A model generated the notes under the pieces. That model was not told the origin of the DNA, did not search any database, and saw only the letters and a list, made by a program, of their open reading frames with translations. A stretch of 64,000 nt of DNA from Listeria cornellensis FSL F6-0969 (GTDB lineage Bacteria > Bacillota > Bacilli > Lactobacillales > Listeriaceae), in the NCBI RefSeq assembly GCF_000525855.1, contig NZ_AODE01000011.1:1-64000 (forward strand), written 5' to 3'. Shown one piece after another: positions 21,601 to 29,959 of the stretch; position 1 is the first letter of the stretch, and every line of letters begins with the position of its first letter. The position numbers were made by a program, and so were the translations under genes.

Positions 21601-21654
21601 GAAGCTTTTGACAAATCTGGTAAATTACTAGATACAAAAGTAATCAAAAAATAA
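18603..21654 (+). CDS. Secreted SGNH hydrolase fused to the surface-repeat architecture, four frameshifts
   Basis: About 1015 residues when corrected. The signal peptide begins MNIKK at 18603 after AAAGGAG. A short Ig-like segment (VNLMTTVGSEVQLPKEV) comes first, then an SGNH/GDSL esterase domain with all blocks: VGDSIT (Ser near 117), NFGNSG, LGTNDAK and DGVHPN (catalytic Asp/His near 278). A jellyroll-like segment of about 130 residues follows, then the same N-terminal domain as proteins 1 and 2, about three helical repeats and three Ig-like repeats. Extra bases in A runs: 18612-18619, 19331-19337, 20102-20109, 20540-20545. SGNH enzymes often deacylate polysaccharides, so this may modify cell-wall or host glycans; substrate unknown. 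Confidence 0.85.
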
Positions 21655-21666
21655 TTTTCAGCAAAC

Positions 21667-21706
21667 AAAAAACACCTGGTTTATGAATATAATCAGGTGT
21701 TTTTTG
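21667..21706. terminator. Bidirectional terminator between surface protein 3 and ldh
   Basis: AAAAAACACCTG pairs with CAGGTGTTTTTT across a 15-nt loop (21667-21705). A and T tails on the two sides allow use from both strands. Confidence 0.85.
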
Positions 21707-21738
21707 TGCAAAATATAAAATTAGGTTCAAGTTTACTA

Positions 21739-22693
<955 letters not shown>

Positions 22694-22788
22694 TCAAAAA
22701 ATACGATCTACTAGTACAGTATAACACGCAATCTTCATTTGTGAAACCATGAACTACTTGCGATTTGAAAAGTGTTATACTAAAAACA

Positions 22789-22802
22789 TGTAAGCGTTGT
22801 GA
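22789..22802. promoter_or_regulatory. Possible cre (CcpA) site between ldh and rplY
   Basis: TGTAAGCGTTGTGA matches 13 of 14 positions of TGWAANCGNTNWCA. It is 110 nt before the ldh start and 140 nt before rplY. Catabolite control of ldh would be sensible, but one mismatch at a conserved position makes this tentative. Confidence 0.35.
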
Positions 22803-22868
22803 TACAGTTTTTGCTAAAAAGGATTCTTCCTATCTTTAGCCTTAAATAGCGCAACGTAAACCCTTATT

Positions 22869-22895
22869 GTTTCATTTTTTTTTCAGAAAGGGTAT
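22869..22895 (+). promoter_or_regulatory. Sigma-B promoter of rplY/ctc
   Basis: GTTTCA at 22869-22874 and GGGTAT at 22890-22895 with 17 nt between GTTT and GGGTAT match the sigma-B consensus. It lies about 45 nt before the gene. ctc is a classic sigma-B gene in Bacillus and Listeria, which supports the call. Confidence 0.7.
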
Positions 22896-22941
22896 ATGAT
22901 GGAGGTGTACAACATAAATTGAATGAGTGGAGTGATTTTTT

Positions 22942-23571
22942 ATGGCAACAACATTAGAGGTCCAGAAAAGAGAAACAAAACCGCATTCGAACATAACGTC
23001 TATCCGTAATGCAGGTAGAATTCCAGGTGTTATATATGGTTACAAGGCAGAAAACGTGCCAGTTTCCGTAGACTCTTTAACATTTATTAAAGCAGTTCGA
23101 GATAATGGCCGAAATTCCGTATTTTCAGTATCGGTTGACGGAGCAAAATTAAATGTACTATTACATGATTACCAAATAGACCCGTTAAAAGGGGACATCG
23201 AGCACATCGATTTACTAGCGGTAAACATGTCTGAAGAAGTGGAAGCGAACGTGACAATCAACCTTGTTGGTGAGTCTAAAGGCGTTAAGCTAAGCGGCGT
23301 ACTACAACAAGTTCTTTATGAGATCACTGTTTCTGCAACACCAGACAAATTACCGGAAGTAGTAGAAATCGATATTACAGATCTTGATATCGGTGATGCG
23401 ATTACGGTAACAGACATTCCTAAAAATGGCGACTACGAAGTGATTACTGAGGGCGAAGAAGTCATAGCGGCTGTTTCCGCACCGCGTACCGCTGATGAGC
23501 CAGAAACAACAAGTAGCGCAGTAACAGAACCAGAAGCGTTACATGGTTCAGACGAAACTCCTAACAAATAA
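22942..23571 (+). CDS. rplY: 50S ribosomal protein L25/general stress protein Ctc
   Basis: 209 residues. The N-terminal 90 residues are the L25 domain that binds 5S rRNA (RETKPHSNITSIRNAGRIPGVIYG). The rest is the TL5/Ctc C-terminal beta domain (LSGVLQQVLYEITV, LPEVVEIDIT) with a low-complexity acidic tail (EPETTSSAVTEPEA). It works at the ribosome and is needed mainly under stress such as high osmolarity. The sigma-B promoter just upstream fits. Single gene followed by a terminator. Confidence 0.95.
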   Translation: MATTLEVQKRETKPHSNITSIRNAGRIPGVIYGYKAENVPVSVDSLTFIKAVRDNGRNSVFSVSVDGAKLNVLLHDYQIDPLKGDIEHIDLLAVNMSEEVEANVTINLVGESKGVKLSGVLQQVLYEITVSATPDKLPEVVEIDITDLDIGDAITVTDIPKNGDYEVITEGEEVIAAVSAPRTADEPETTSSAVTEPEALHGSDETPNK

Positions 23572-23586
23572 ATTTTAATATGATGG

Positions 23587-23635
23587 AAACCGAGTAATGA
23601 GGGCGATCGATTTGCCTCCATTGCTCGGTTTTTTT
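23587..23635 (+). terminator. Terminator after rplY
   Basis: AAACCGAGTAATGAGG (23587-23602) pairs with CCTCCATTGCTCGGTTT (23615-23631) with one mismatch and bulge, then Ts. Confidence 0.85.
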
Positions 23636-23814
23636 GTCATGTTCACAATTTCGACACATTTGTTCACAATTACACGAAGGTTTACATATGTTTTAGAACG
23701 GGGAAATAGATTTAAGTAAGCAAACAAGCCATTTGTTAAAAATGTAAGGAAGAAATTAGATGGCTTTAAATTGTAATTAATTTTACTTTTATAGAAAATT
23801 AGGGGGTAGTGAAG

Positions 23815-25577
23815 ATGAAAAAAGGAATTTTACTGCTTCTCAGTTTTGCGATGGTCTTGATGGGCGGATTACTCATCCAAGGCGCGAATGTAAAAGCAAC
23901 GACATTAAATCTAAAACCAGGCGCAACGACGGAAATCAAGGCTCATAACACCGAAGTCTTACAAACCGCCATCAATACGTCAAAAACCACCTATCACGAT
24001 TCCAAAAGGGAATTTTGAAGTAGTAGGAAGTATTATTTTGAAATCAAATGTTACATTGGTGGGGGCAACTGCGAACCCGGCCGACTCTAAAATCACGCTC
24101 AATAACGGTCCGATGACGACAGAGACAGGCAAAGGCATTACGACAGTGAACAATCTGCAACTGCGAAACTTCACGCTCCAATACAATCCAGATATGCCAA
24201 AATACGATTTCCAAAAACATAATGTATACGTGTACCAAAGCAATTTACTCGAAATCGGCGCAGTACCAAAAGCAGAAGCTACGGCGAATTATCATGCTGT
24301 GTACAAAAAGCCGACAAAAAACAATATTCAGGTTCAAAACATGATTTTAAACGCCAATCAAGTAGGTTCCGCGGCGTTAAGTATCGCCAAGGCGACGAAC
24401 GTAAATATTTCTAATAATCAAATACTTAATTCAGGACTACAAAGTGGGATCACCGCAAGCTATACAGACGGATTACGAATCGACGGCAATATCGTGAAGA
24501 ATTCCGGCCGTTCCGGTATCAGTTTGTACCAAGGAAATGGCTCAGCCAAAGCCCCCGTCTACATCCGCAATAATAAAGTTATTGATTGGATGGAGCGTTT
24601 CGGCGGTTATCACTATAACGCGGCCAAAGCGGCTAAAATCGCGCCCGACATGATGCTTGACGGCGGAATCGACAGCTACGGTCCAGCCAATAACTACGTT
24701 TATATCACTGGCAATAATGTTTCCCTACAAAAAGAAAACAATAAACGCATCACTGATAACCAAAAAATCGAGCAAAAATGGGGCGTGAAAAATGCGCGTT
24801 ACGTTGGCTATACAGGTATTAGAGGCAGCGGCATCGCGCACGCCGTCTACCAAAATGATATTGTCACCATCAATAGTCCCGACGCGATTTCCTTCATGAC
24901 CTTCAACCTGCGACTCCGCAACACATACACAGCACCCAAATACATTTTAGTCGAAAAAAAACAAATTTACCGCCCAAAATATCAGTTTTCCGATTCGAAT
25001 TTTCGGAGGAGCGAGCGATGGCAGTTTGGCATCCGGCATTACGATTCGCCAAAATACGTTCACGATTAACGGCGACATCCCGACCTACTACAAAACCCTA
25101 ATCGACGTCCGCGAGAAAACCGAGACAATTGGCGGCAAACTAACCTATTTCGGCACATCGCTCGTGACGGTTACCGGCAACAAAATCACCAGCAAAAACG
25201 TGAAGCAAATCGTCGCTGGAACCCCGATTCGTAAGCTACCAGTCGTGGATACACTATACATCGGTCAAAACACACTAAACGCCAAGCCATTTCAAAAAAT
25301 AGGAGGCTATCTGGACACTGTGATTCAGCTCCCAACTTACAAAAAAGGCATCATCAGCGGCGGCATCATGCGCTCATTCACTGACACGTCGACCAAGACG
25401 ATTCAGCTGAGGGACACTACGGGAAAAGCACTGACCAAGCCAATCACACTCAAAACAGGACCACTAGTGAATTTCACGCTGAAGCCTATTTACAGTCCAA
25501 AACCAAAAGTTCTGTGGATTACGAATAAAGTTGGAACGAAGAGCGTGACGAAAAAAGTACCGCTGTATTTATTTTAG
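23815..25577 (+). CDS. Secreted right-handed beta-helix (pectate-lyase-like) protein, two frameshifts
   Basis: About 586 residues when corrected. Signal peptide (MKKGILLLLSFAMVLMGGLL...VKA) and then beta-helix coils with repeated NNxI/V and GI-S/T patterns (NNQILNSG, DGLRIDGNIVKNSGRSGIS, YVYITGNNV), as in pectate-lyase-superfamily and parallel beta-helix proteins. GGGGGTAGTGAAG places the start at 23815. Extra A's: the run at 23982-23986, and A8 at 24954-24961. The C-terminal 120 residues look like a separate beta domain (TGKALTKPITLKTG). Exported polysaccharide lyase or binding protein is likely; no catalytic residues can be named. Confidence 0.75.
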
Positions 25578-25598
25578 AAATAAGTGATGAAGAGTAGA

Positions 25599-25634
25599 GC
25601 CAGGAATGCGTCGCGATGCATTTCTGGTTTTTTA
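25599..25634 (+). terminator. Terminator after the beta-helix gene
   Basis: CCAGGAATGC pairs with GCATTTCTGG (one G-T pair), followed by TTTTTT. Confidence 0.8.
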
Positions 25635-25686
25635 TGTTTTTGGGAGGCGATTTTATGTTAGAATTTGAGCTAAGGAGGAGATTCCC

Positions 25687-27033
25687 ATGAATAAAAATTG
25701 GACGGAAACCCAAGAAATAAGTCCGAATTTCAAACGAATTGCGATAAATGGCACGCATTTAGAAGTTGGAAATATGGCATATCCGAATTATTGCATCGAT
25801 GAATTGAGCCGAATTTTGCCGTCAGAGCTGCATTATTTTGCACTGATAACAAATGAAGTCGAATTTCCGACGCGAATAGATTACTACCAGAAATTATGGA
25901 AAACTTATGGAGATGAGTTGCCATTGCAAGACAGTATTTTATCGGGAGAATACGTAGATCAAGCTGGGTACACGACTTTCTACGGCGTTATCGAGTTCAA
26001 AACAAACATCGCCAATCATATTTTTGATACTATAAGCCGATTTCCAGGGACTTTTGTATTCGGCGATGAGAGGGCACTTGATGAGTTGGATATCCCAAGT
26101 ATATTCAGCCAACATAAAGCTGATCCCGCGATAACGAATGGCCAGTACCCGATTCAATTTCGTTTTCTCGATGCTGGTTTTGAGGCATGTCTGTATGTTG
26201 TGATTTCCGAGGTGAGTAAAGTGAAAGCGATCAACTTTCGAAAAATTGGCGCGCTGGAATCAAACGGGTTTCTAATTCCAACTGACGACTCGGCGATGAT
26301 TGCGAGCATGTACATAGAAGAGAACCGATGCATTATAAAAAGCGAGACGAGGCAGATAATTCGGAATCTAGATTTTATCCCAGAAGTTTGGCAATGTATC
26401 AGACTAGACGAAGATGAGCTACTTCTCTGGGTTTGTCCATTTTTCATGGGAAATGAGGAGAAAAATATTATCATAATCAGAAATGGCTTAGCAAAATTTG
26501 ATTTTTGGGGTGATGGTCTGGAAGGAATTGAGCGAGTCAATGACGATTTTTGGCTACTTTTCAATGAAGAAGCGACTACCGATACGACTAGTAACGAAGG
26601 ATTAGCGGTGATTGAGAAAAATGGTACGAGGCGTTTTCCCTTGCACCAAACGGCGAGAGGTCTTATTTTTGACGGTACGGCGATGGCTTATGATAGCGAT
26701 ACCGAGGAGATTTGGCTTTTTCAATATTCGTGGGAGGGCAAAAATCAGTGTATTTGTATAAAGCCGAGTGGCAGTGTCCGTAGTATTATAAATTGTGGCT
26801 ATAGCCCATCTACTGCGACGATAATGGACGACATTATATGGAGCTGCAATCATAAAAACATCATACGACATGATCTGATACAAGAAACGGTGAATCAATT
26901 TGCAATCACAGATGAAAATGGTAAAGAAATAGATGTTCAGCATTGTTACGCGTTTGATGGGAAAATTGTAGTAGTGAGTAAAGAAAACATCGGATATTTA
27001 TTTCAAACGGATAATATACACAGTAAGGGGTGA
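25687..27033 (+). CDS. Unknown 448-residue cytosolic protein
   Basis: Not recognised. No signal peptide or membrane helix. The second half (about 190-440) has regularly spaced Trp/aromatic beta strands (ILRHDL, LFQYSWEGKNQC, IIWSCNHKNI, GKIVVVSKENIGYL) suggesting a beta-propeller. The N-terminal part is mixed alpha/beta with acidic character. Ribosome site AAGGAGGAG precedes the ATG. The next two small genes follow closely (8 nt, then 13 nt), so the three probably form one transcript. The third is a DUF3885-like gene of a group often found near polymorphic toxins, so a role in toxin immunity is possible but unproven. Confidence 0.6.
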   Translation: MNKNWTETQEISPNFKRIAINGTHLEVGNMAYPNYCIDELSRILPSELHYFALITNEVEFPTRIDYYQKLWKTYGDELPLQDSILSGEYVDQAGYTTFYGVIEFKTNIANHIFDTISRFPGTFVFGDERALDELDIPSIFSQHKADPAITNGQYPIQFRFLDAGFEACLYVVISEVSKVKAINFRKIGALESNGFLIPTDDSAMIASMYIEENRCIIKSETRQIIRNLDFIPEVWQCIRLDEDELLLWVCPFFMGNEEKNIIIIRNGLAKFDFWGDGLEGIERVNDDFWLLFNEEATTDTTSNEGLAVIEKNGTRRFPLHQTARGLIFDGTAMAYDSDTEEIWLFQYSWEGKNQCICIKPSGSVRSIINCGYSPSTATIMDDIIWSCNHKNIIRHDLIQETVNQFAITDENGKEIDVQHCYAFDGKIVVVSKENIGYLFQTDNIHSKG

Positions 27034-27040
27034 AAAAGTA

Positions 27041-27277
27041 GTGAAGACTGTACAAAAAAATTTATTATATTGTGTTTTAGAGCGTTATCAGAGGGGTCAT
27101 TATATAGAAATTATCGAGAAGCAAGGCGAAGACGCGCTAGATTCTGAAGCTGTAGAGGATATATTAGATGTTCTGTCGTCTCTTTTTATGGAGATCGGCT
27201 TAAAATCGAATGATGAACCAAATAAGATTGGCCTAGATTTAGAAGGTTTGATAGATATTATTAATGATGCCGAGTAA
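27041..27277 (+). CDS. Small acidic protein of unknown function
   Basis: 78 residues from a GTG start, with GGGGTGA upstream and 8 nt after the preceding stop. Predicted helical, acidic C-terminus (EGLIDIINDAE). The layout (LYCVLERYQRG, EDILDVLSSLFMEIGL) suggests a compact helical bundle. No family recognised. Close spacing on both sides suggests an operon with the 448-residue protein and the DUF3885-like gene. Confidence 0.55.
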   Translation: MKTVQKNLLYCVLERYQRGHYIEIIEKQGEDALDSEAVEDILDVLSSLFMEIGLKSNDEPNKIGLDLEGLIDIINDAE

Positions 27278-27289
27278 GGAGGAAGAACC

Positions 27290-27851
27290 ATGAGCAAAAA
27301 TTTTGAGACGTATTTCAGTCATAATTTTGGGAAACTGCAGTTAGAACCGCCACTTTTTTTATAATGCTCCTGTTGGAATTCGTTTTGAATTGGGTGATCC
27401 AGCAGAAATGGATGAGGAAATCTACTTCAAACGGGTAAACTATTGAGCAAAAAGCCTTTTTCAAGAGATATTCGAACCCAACGATATCATCTACCTAGTT
27501 GTGGATAAGGATAAAGACTCCATTCGACGCTATTTGAAAAATAAAAACTTGAAATACAGTCTGCGTATGGATTCAAAGGAAAGAGTAATTTTGAAATGTA
27601 AGATAGAAGATTTGCGCTATATCCGAATGTTACAAGCTATTTTGAATGTAGATTTAATGCGCAAACCGCGATTACATGGTCAGTGCTGGTTTATTAACAC
27701 GAGGACCAATATTATTTTTCATGCATACGATGATAGAGGTCTGGATATTGTGGGCAACGAGTCGAGTTCGCTGAGGTCGCTTTATGAACAATACCAAGAC
27801 TGGATACTAGATTATGATAGAGAGCAAATAGATAACTATTTTATAGAGTGA
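27290..27851 (+). pseudogene. DUF3885-like protein, one frameshift and one in-frame stop
   Basis: Starts at ATG 27290 after AAGGAGG. With the T7 run at 27354-27360 read as T6, the frame continues (PPLFYNAPVGIRFELGDP) until an in-frame TGA at 27444-27446, then goes on in the same frame (SLFQEIFEPNDIIYLVVDKDKDS ... YDDRGLDIVG ... YEQYQDWILDYD) to 27851. Total 186 codons, normal for DUF3885, a family seen near polymorphic toxins. The stop is not a homopolymer effect and may be real decay or a substitution error. Family assignment is from pattern memory (GIRFELG, LFQEIF, IYLV, Y...W) and is moderate. Confidence 0.6.
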
Positions 27852-28025
27852 TTTTTAATGAAAAGTTATCCACAGAGAAATGAGTCGTTGTGAATAAAAA
27901 TTAAATAATGATAACTAGATGATGCATTAAGTGTTGCTATACAAGGTTTTATTGAGGCATTGTTAGGAATAAAGATAATCAGTGGCATGTGGATAACCTG
28001 TGTATAAGAATATTAGTAAATATCA

Positions 28026-28080
28026 ATATGTCGTAGAGAACGTGTATTCGGACACGAAATGTAGAAATACTTGTGGATAT
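28026..28080 (+). pseudogene. Decayed copy of the 3' end of the CxxH/CxxC gene
   Basis: This stretch (GTAGAGAACG ... GAAATGTAGAAATAC then TTGTGGATAT) aligns base for base, with scattered changes, to 28507-28559 (GTAGGGAACG ... AAAATGTAGAAATTG then TTGTGGATAT), the end of the intact gene plus its DnaA box. A local duplication with later divergence is the simple reading. Confidence 0.6.
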
Positions 28081-28354
28081 ATATATTAAAAATGGGGATA
28101 ACTTGTGTGTAACAACTTAAAAATCTGGGGATAAGTTAAAAAATAATAATTTATAGCTAAAAAGAGAAGAAATAAGAATAAAAATATACGAAAAATAGAT
28201 ATTCAGCTAAAAATAGACAAATAAATTAGAAAAATTCGAATGGTAGTTGACGCTTAATCAGATTACGCCTATCATAATAAGTAATCTAAGTGGATAGATA
28301 CATACACTCAGTGTGGTTATCCACAGTTTGTGTCATAAGAAAGAAGGAATAATA

Positions 28355-28549
28355 TTGGGAAAACCGATTTATAGTTGTGAAGAACATATCGAAGAAGCGC
28401 TAGATGACTGGGTTTACGGGGTGGAAACGGTTCCTGAGTTTACGCTAGTGGATAAGTCGGAAAATCTGTGGATAACCTGTGGATACTGTGAAAATAGAGC
28501 GATATATATGGTAGGGAACGAATGTTCAGGCACAAAATGTAGAAATTGA
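28355..28549 (+). CDS. CxxH/CxxC zinc-ribbon-like small protein (BA_5709 type)
   Basis: About 64 residues. SCEEH near the start and TCGYCEN further on give the CxxH ... CxxC metal-binding pair of the small Bacillales family found beside rlmH. The end (YMVGNECSGTKCRN) adds two more Cys. The frame is open from a GTG at 28313, but AAGAAGGAA sits properly before a TTG at 28355, which gives the usual short N-terminus. Role unknown; probable zinc binding. Three DnaA-box-like sites lie within the coding sequence. Confidence 0.7.
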   Translation: MGKPIYSCEEHIEEALDDWVYGVETVPEFTLVDKSENLWITCGYCENRAIYMVGNECSGTKCRN

Positions 28550-28605
28550 TTGTGGATATGTGGATAATTTCTGTGGATAAAATGTGAGTAAGGAGTGGAT
28601 AAGCT

Positions 28606-29085
28606 ATGAATATACAGATTTTAACGGTAGGGAAATTGAAAGAGAAATACTTGATTCAAGGGATTGCGGAGTATACCAAGCGTTTAGGCCCATATGCTAA
28701 GGTGACGATTGTAGAAGTGCCGGATGAGAAAGCTCCAGAAGTGTTGAGTGATGCCGAAATGGTGCAAGTGAAGGACAAAGAAGGGGAGCGGATTTTAGCG
28801 AAGATTGCGGATGATGTTCATGTGATTGCGCTGGCGATTGACGGGAAGCAGAAAAGTAGTGAGGAATTTGCGGAGGGCTTGGATCGACTGGCTACATATG
28901 GGAAGAGCAAGGTCGCATTTGTGATTGGTGGTTCGCTGGGGCTGAGTGATGCGGTTTTGAAGCGAAGTGATGAGAAATTGTCGTTTGGTAAGCTAACTTT
29001 GCCGCACCAGCTAATGCGATTGGTTTTGGTAGAGCAGGTTTACCGGGCGTTTCGGATTAATCGTGGGGAACCGTATCACAAATGA
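28606..29085 (+). CDS. rlmH: 23S rRNA (pseudouridine1915-N3)-methyltransferase RlmH
   Basis: 159 residues, the family length. A SPOUT methyltransferase that methylates pseudouridine 1915 in helix 69 of 23S rRNA in assembled ribosomes, using AdoMet. Diagnostic parts: N-terminal [12 protein letters not shown], the cofactor knot [12 protein letters not shown], and the C-terminal [26 protein letters not shown] region. Ribosome site AAGGAG lies 12 nt upstream, and the last DnaA-like box overlaps it. Normally chromosomal and conserved, so this marks core genome next to the accessory island that follows. Confidence 0.95.
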   Translation: MNIQILTVGKLKEKYLIQGIAEYTKRLGPYAKVTIVEVPDEKAPEVLSDAEMVQVKDKEGERILAKIADDVHVIALAIDGKQKSSEEFAEGLDRLATYGKSKVAFVIGGSLGLSDAVLKRSDEKLSFGKLTLPHQLMRLVLVEQVYRAFRINRGEPYHK

Positions 29086-29280
29086 TGATATTTTTTTTGA
29101 TGGGAATGGCTTTGTGGAGACGTTCTTGGAGCTAGTGATTTAGAGTTGTTTTTTCAGGGTTAAGTGAGGCTGTATCGGGATGGACTGGTACGCCTTGTTT
29201 TTGTGTTTCGGATTAAAAGAGGCTGTACAGTTGGGGGAATATTGCATATAATAGAAGAATACAGATATGGGAGGGTTTAC
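29086..29280. other. Promoter region of the LXG toxin operon
   Basis: About 195 nt with no gene. A good -10 (TATAAT in GCATATAATAG) lies near 29250, 27 nt before the first T7SS gene; no clear -35 was found. The rlmH stop is followed by a T8 run without a clear hairpin. Confidence 0.4.
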
Positions 29281-29586
29281 ATGAGTCAAATAAAAAGTAA
29301 TCTTGGACGGGCAAATCAGGTGGCGACTTCGATGGGACACGCGACAGATGCGATGCGGCAATCGGGTTCGAAGCAGGTGCAATTGGCGAATCGGACGAGT
29401 GTGAAGGTGAGTCATGACGCCAAACAGAGCTCGGATAAAGCAAAGCAATTGATGATGCAACTGGGCAAGAGTTTTGGGCGTGATGTGGCGCATATTCGTT
29501 CGGTCGCACAGGAGTTTGAACGGGTGGATCGCGAAGTTGGGAACGGGCTTGATTTTTCGGGGACAGCTCCGCGTATTGGGAAATGA
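29281..29586 (+). CDS. Small helical type VII secretion partner (TIGR04197/WXG100-like)
   Basis: 101 residues, almost all helix, with heptad-like spacing (IKSNLGRANQVATSM ... VKVSHDAKQSSDKAKQLMMQLGKSF). It lacks a clear WXG turn but resembles the small helical proteins encoded first in LXG toxin operons, which pair with the toxin's N-terminal LXG helix for targeting to the T7SSb machine. GGGAGGG precedes the ATG. It is followed at 10 nt by a DUF3958-like gene that overlaps the toxin gene, so the three form one operon. Confidence 0.7.
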   Translation: MSQIKSNLGRANQVATSMGHATDAMRQSGSKQVQLANRTSVKVSHDAKQSSDKAKQLMMQLGKSFGRDVAHIRSVAQEFERVDREVGNGLDFSGTAPRIGK

Positions 29587-29596
29587 GGGATGGCAG

Positions 29597-29959
29597 ATGC
29601 ATGATAAAGATAGAGAAATAGATAGTTGGAATCAGCGGTTGCGGCATGTCGCGGATGACCAGTATGCGAAGGAACGAGAAATTCGAAGGCAGAAGCAGTT
29701 GTTGGATGAGGTGGACTTTGTACATAATCGGAACAATCGGCTGTTTCATGAACTTGGTAGTACATGGCATCGAGACCGAGAAATGGCGGTATTTTTGGAT
29801 ACGCAGCGTCATGAATATCAGCGGCAACATTTTCATGTGGTGGATGGCATGGAGGAAGAACAGGTCAGGATGGAACGTGAAAAGCGTGCATTGATTGAAA
29901 AGGAATCAGACTATTATGCGGCTCGTCGGAAAGTGGAGTTAGGCGGTGAGCAGGTATGA
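29597..29959 (+). CDS. DUF3958-like LXG-associated helical protein
   Basis: 120 residues, very charged and fully helical (KDREIDSWNQRLRHVADD, EREIRRQKQLLDEVDF, MEREKRALIEKESDYYAARR), likely a coiled-coil hairpin. Start ATG 29597 after GAGGGATGGCAG. Its stop codon overlaps the toxin start (ATGA at 29956-29959), a sign of translational coupling. Proteins of this kind act as second LXG-binding partners in T7SSb effector loading. Family assignment from position and pattern. Confidence 0.65.
   Translation: MHDKDREIDSWNQRLRHVADDQYAKEREIRRQKQLLDEVDFVHNRNNRLFHELGSTWHRDREMAVFLDTQRHEYQRQHFHVVDGMEEEQVRMEREKRALIEKESDYYAARRKVELGGEQV

Larger units (their letters stand above)
27866..28602. promoter_or_regulatory. 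DnaA-box cluster upstream of rlmH
   Basis: Six perfect copies of the DnaA box TTATCCACA or its complement lie at 27866, 27988, 28317, 28467, 28559 and 28572 (9 nt each). At least nine one-mismatch copies add to them (27889, 27999, 28072, 28093, 28126, 28447, 28478, 28551, 28594). Most point the same way (TGTGGATAA on plus). A few fall inside the CxxH/CxxC gene. This density is far above chance for 740 nt. It may bind or titrate DnaA, or control rlmH. No AT-rich unwinding element, dnaA or dnaN is nearby, so it is not obviously an origin. Confidence 0.75.

Noticed and set aside
27866..28602. Chromosomal or plasmid origin of replication
   Set aside because: No dnaA, dnaN, rep or par gene and no AT-rich unwinding element with direct repeats; called only a DnaA-box cluster.
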